DNA of 64,000 bases from Ascoidea asiatica. Lineage: Eukaryota > Ascomycota > Saccharomycetes > Ascoideales > Ascoideaceae. The stretch is from positions 500,327 through 564,326 of the forward strand of contig BCKQ01000006.1 in the NCBI GenBank assembly GCA_001600695.1, given 5' to 3'. Both the position numbers and the translations under genes were made by a program. Numbering within the stretch: the first letter of the stretch is position 1; each line of letters begins with the position of its first letter. Below, in pieces: positions 62,538-64,000 of the stretch. Under the pieces are notes generated by a model. The model had not been told where the DNA came from and did not search any database. It saw only the letters and a list, made by a program, of their open reading frames with translations.

Positions 62538-64000
62538 TTACAATTTACTACTTCTTTTGTTATTTGATTCATTATCACCAAAGAATATAACAGTTACTGT
62601 TAAATCATCTCTGTATCTTCTTGACCATGGTGAAGGTATACTAAGTAACATTTTACCTTCTTCTGCTTTATTTACATCACAATTACTTAACGCATTTCTA
62701 ATTAAATGAGTTGCACAATTATCATCTTTGATAAAAGTTTTAACTATTGCTGTTTCATTATTCTTACTATTTTTATTATGTGTTCTAAATGGAGGTTTTA
62801 AAAATTCTTTATTTTTTGAATCTGTTATATCTTGAACTTTTGGTAAAATTCCAATACTTGAATTTTTTAATAAATTTTCATTAGAATATGATTTTATTAA
62901 ATTAATTGGATTTAATTTTGATAATTCTTTTAAAGAAAATTCTTTTTTCATATGATTATCTAAATATCCATTAATATTATTAAAATTTTGTTTTTTCATC
63001 CATTGTATAACTAAACCTGCAATTTCTTCATTTGATAACATTTCATATAATCCATCAGTAGCTAAAATTAAAAATTGTTGTTTTTCAGGTTCAATTTTAA
63101 CACTTGTAATTACAGGTTCTGCAGTTACATATGGTGGAGTTTTTAAATAATTTGAATATTGTCTACCAAAAAATTCAGCAGAAATTTTATCTTGTAAATT
63201 TGAATTCCATTTATATCTTGCATCACCAAAAGATCTTGAAGGTTCTAAAGATCCTAGAACTCTACCTCTTTTAATTACATCTTTTTCACCAGGATGTAAA
63301 GATTTAATTCTTTTAACTTCTTCTGGATTTGAACCAGTTTGATCAATACTTAAAGATTTAACAGTCCAATCATTTTTTTCAGTTTCAAAAGAACCTAAAA
63401 TTGCTCTTGAATCACCAGTTACAGCAATTTTTAAAATATTTGAATTTGAATCAAAAAATGAAACTAAACTACATGAACCAGACATTGCAGGCATTAATAA
63501 TTCAGTTGCATTTAATAATCTTGAATTTTTATCTTTAATATTAAATAAATTTTCAATATTTTTATTAATTAATTTATCATCTAATTTCAAGAAACCTAAT
63601 TTAATTGAATTATCAACAATTTTTGAAAATTCTTTTGGATTTGAATAATATAAAGATCTTAATTTATACTCATTTTTACTATTTTTAAAATTTTGTTTTG
63701 AATTATTAGTTGAATTATTATTATCATTTTGTTGAAAATAAGCAATTGATAATTCTTTTATAACATAATCAATTAATTCTTCTTTTAATCTTGCACTTGT
63801 TGTCCAACCTGCATGACCATCATAAACGCCCCAAAACATCCAATCCATTACATTATCATTAGTGCTTTTATTAGTTTCAATTTCATTATTTGATGAAAGG
63901 GATAATGGAATTTGAATTATTTTTTCAGATCTATCATCTTCAATTGGACTATTTGAAGGTAATTGAGATATATCATATCTAATTAAGTTATCTTTACTAT
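62538..64000 (-). CDS. PTC5: PP2C-type protein phosphatase, Ptc5-like (5' end outside the window)
   Basis: Mg/Mn-dependent Ser/Thr phosphatase; S. cerevisiae Ptc5 sits in mitochondria and dephosphorylates the pyruvate dehydrogenase E1 subunit Pda1. 486 codons are visible. The frame is open past the right edge, so the ATG at 63848 (MDWMFWGVYDGH) is internal: upstream codons read RYDISQLPSNSPIEDDRSEK, which matches the segment before the catalytic core in Ptc5. Metal and core motifs: WGVYDGHAGW, SCSLVSFF, VTGDSRAILG, IKRGRVLGSLEPSRSFGDAR (the PDH-phosphatase form), PYVTAEPVI, LATDGLYEMLSNEEIAGLV, and the closing DDLTVTVIFFGD. The mitochondrial presequence would lie outside the window. Asn-rich inserts occur in the N-terminal half. 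Confidence 0.9.
   Translation of the reverse strand, partial: SKDNLIRYDISQLPSNSPIEDDRSEKIIQIPLSLSSNNEIETNKSTNDNVMDWMFWGVYDGHAGWTTSARLKEELIDYVIKELSIAYFQQNDNNNSTNNSKQNFKNSKNEYKLRSLYYSNPKEFSKIVDNSIKLGFLKLDDKLINKNIENLFNIKDKNSRLLNATELLMPAMSGSCSLVSFFDSNSNILKIAVTGDSRAILGSFETEKNDWTVKSLSIDQTGSNPEEVKRIKSLHPGEKDVIKRGRVLGSLEPSRSFGDARYKWNSNLQDKISAEFFGRQYSNYLKTPPYVTAEPVITSVKIEPEKQQFLILATDGLYEMLSNEEIAGLVIQWMKKQNFNNINGYLDNHMKKEFSLKELSKLNPINLIKSYSNENLLKNSSIGILPKVQDITDSKNKEFLKPPFRTHNKNSKNNETAIVKTFIKDDNCATHLIRNALSNCDVNKAEEGKMLLSIPSPWSRRYRDDLTVTVIFFGDNESNNKRSSKL

Noticed and set aside
1-64000. Transposons, LTRs, CRISPR arrays, viral genes
   Set aside because: No reverse transcriptase, integrase, transposase or capsid-like protein, no long terminal repeats and no spaced direct-repeat array seen.

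Overview
The window is nuclear DNA from an AT-rich budding yeast (Saccharomycotina). Evidence: intron-poor genes with strongly AT-ending codons (TTA for Leu, AGA for Arg), long Asn tracts, and recognisable yeast orthologs (FKS1, SHQ1, RSR1, an XBP1-type APSES factor, ORC6, GRE2, JEN carboxylate permeases, LCL3, guanine deaminase, SQS1, ATG4, JJJ1, SMC2, SFH1, a YMD8-type transporter, a PTC5-type phosphatase). I cannot name the species. CTG codons are almost absent: I found only five by eye in ten plus-strand genes, none at a conserved site, so a CUG-reassigned lineage is possible but not shown.

Layout, left to right. 1-1542: 5' part of FKS1 (minus), running off the left edge. 3695-5578: SHQ1. 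6143-6928: RSR1 (minus). 8790-10616 and 11429-13261: two low-complexity proteins I do not recognise, convergent. 13262-18918: 5.7 kb without a gene, upstream of the XBP1-like gene (18919-20460). 20461-23847: 3.4 kb convergent gap. 23848-24624: unknown protein (minus), divergent from ORC6 (25056-26279). 27148-28236: GRE2-like reductase (minus). 29365-30963 and 33570-35180: tandem JEN-family permeases (minus), sharing a 95-bp identical tract. 37007-37774: LCL3. 40030-40206: a 58-codon gene with a mitochondrial-type N-terminus. 41085-42842: guanine deaminase. 43402-46008: SQS1 (minus), divergent from ATG4 (46873-48807). 49490-51163: JJJ1 (minus). 51459-51540: tRNA-Leu(AAG) (minus). 51796-55311: SMC2. 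55425-58292: coiled-coil protein (minus). 58789-60117: SFH1. 60279-61769: YMD8-like transporter (minus). 62538 to the right edge: PTC5-like PP2C (minus), 5' part missing.

The genes are ordinary single-promoter eukaryotic units serving wall synthesis and polarity, snoRNP and ribosome biogenesis, replication and chromosome structure, carboxylate uptake, autophagy and purine salvage. There are no operons, intact transposons, CRISPR arrays or viral sequences.

The unusual signal is in the spacers. Coding DNA is very AT-rich, yet many promoter gaps hold compact GC-richer islands with short palindromes, hairpins and motif arrays. The most notable are a near-identical 16-bp element (CCGYAWWTATGGCNTC) at about 180-280 bp upstream of SHQ1, ORC6 and SFH1; a five-unit 17-bp tandem repeat (8264-8348); four CCGCGG sites within 240 bp (40497-40733); an array of six ACTCA cores including two Gcn4-type TGACTCA sites (36108-36172); and hairpin clusters at 15458-15575 and 32743-32830. 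One island (22590-22930) lies in a convergent gap where no known promoter is expected and may mark an unannotated transcript.
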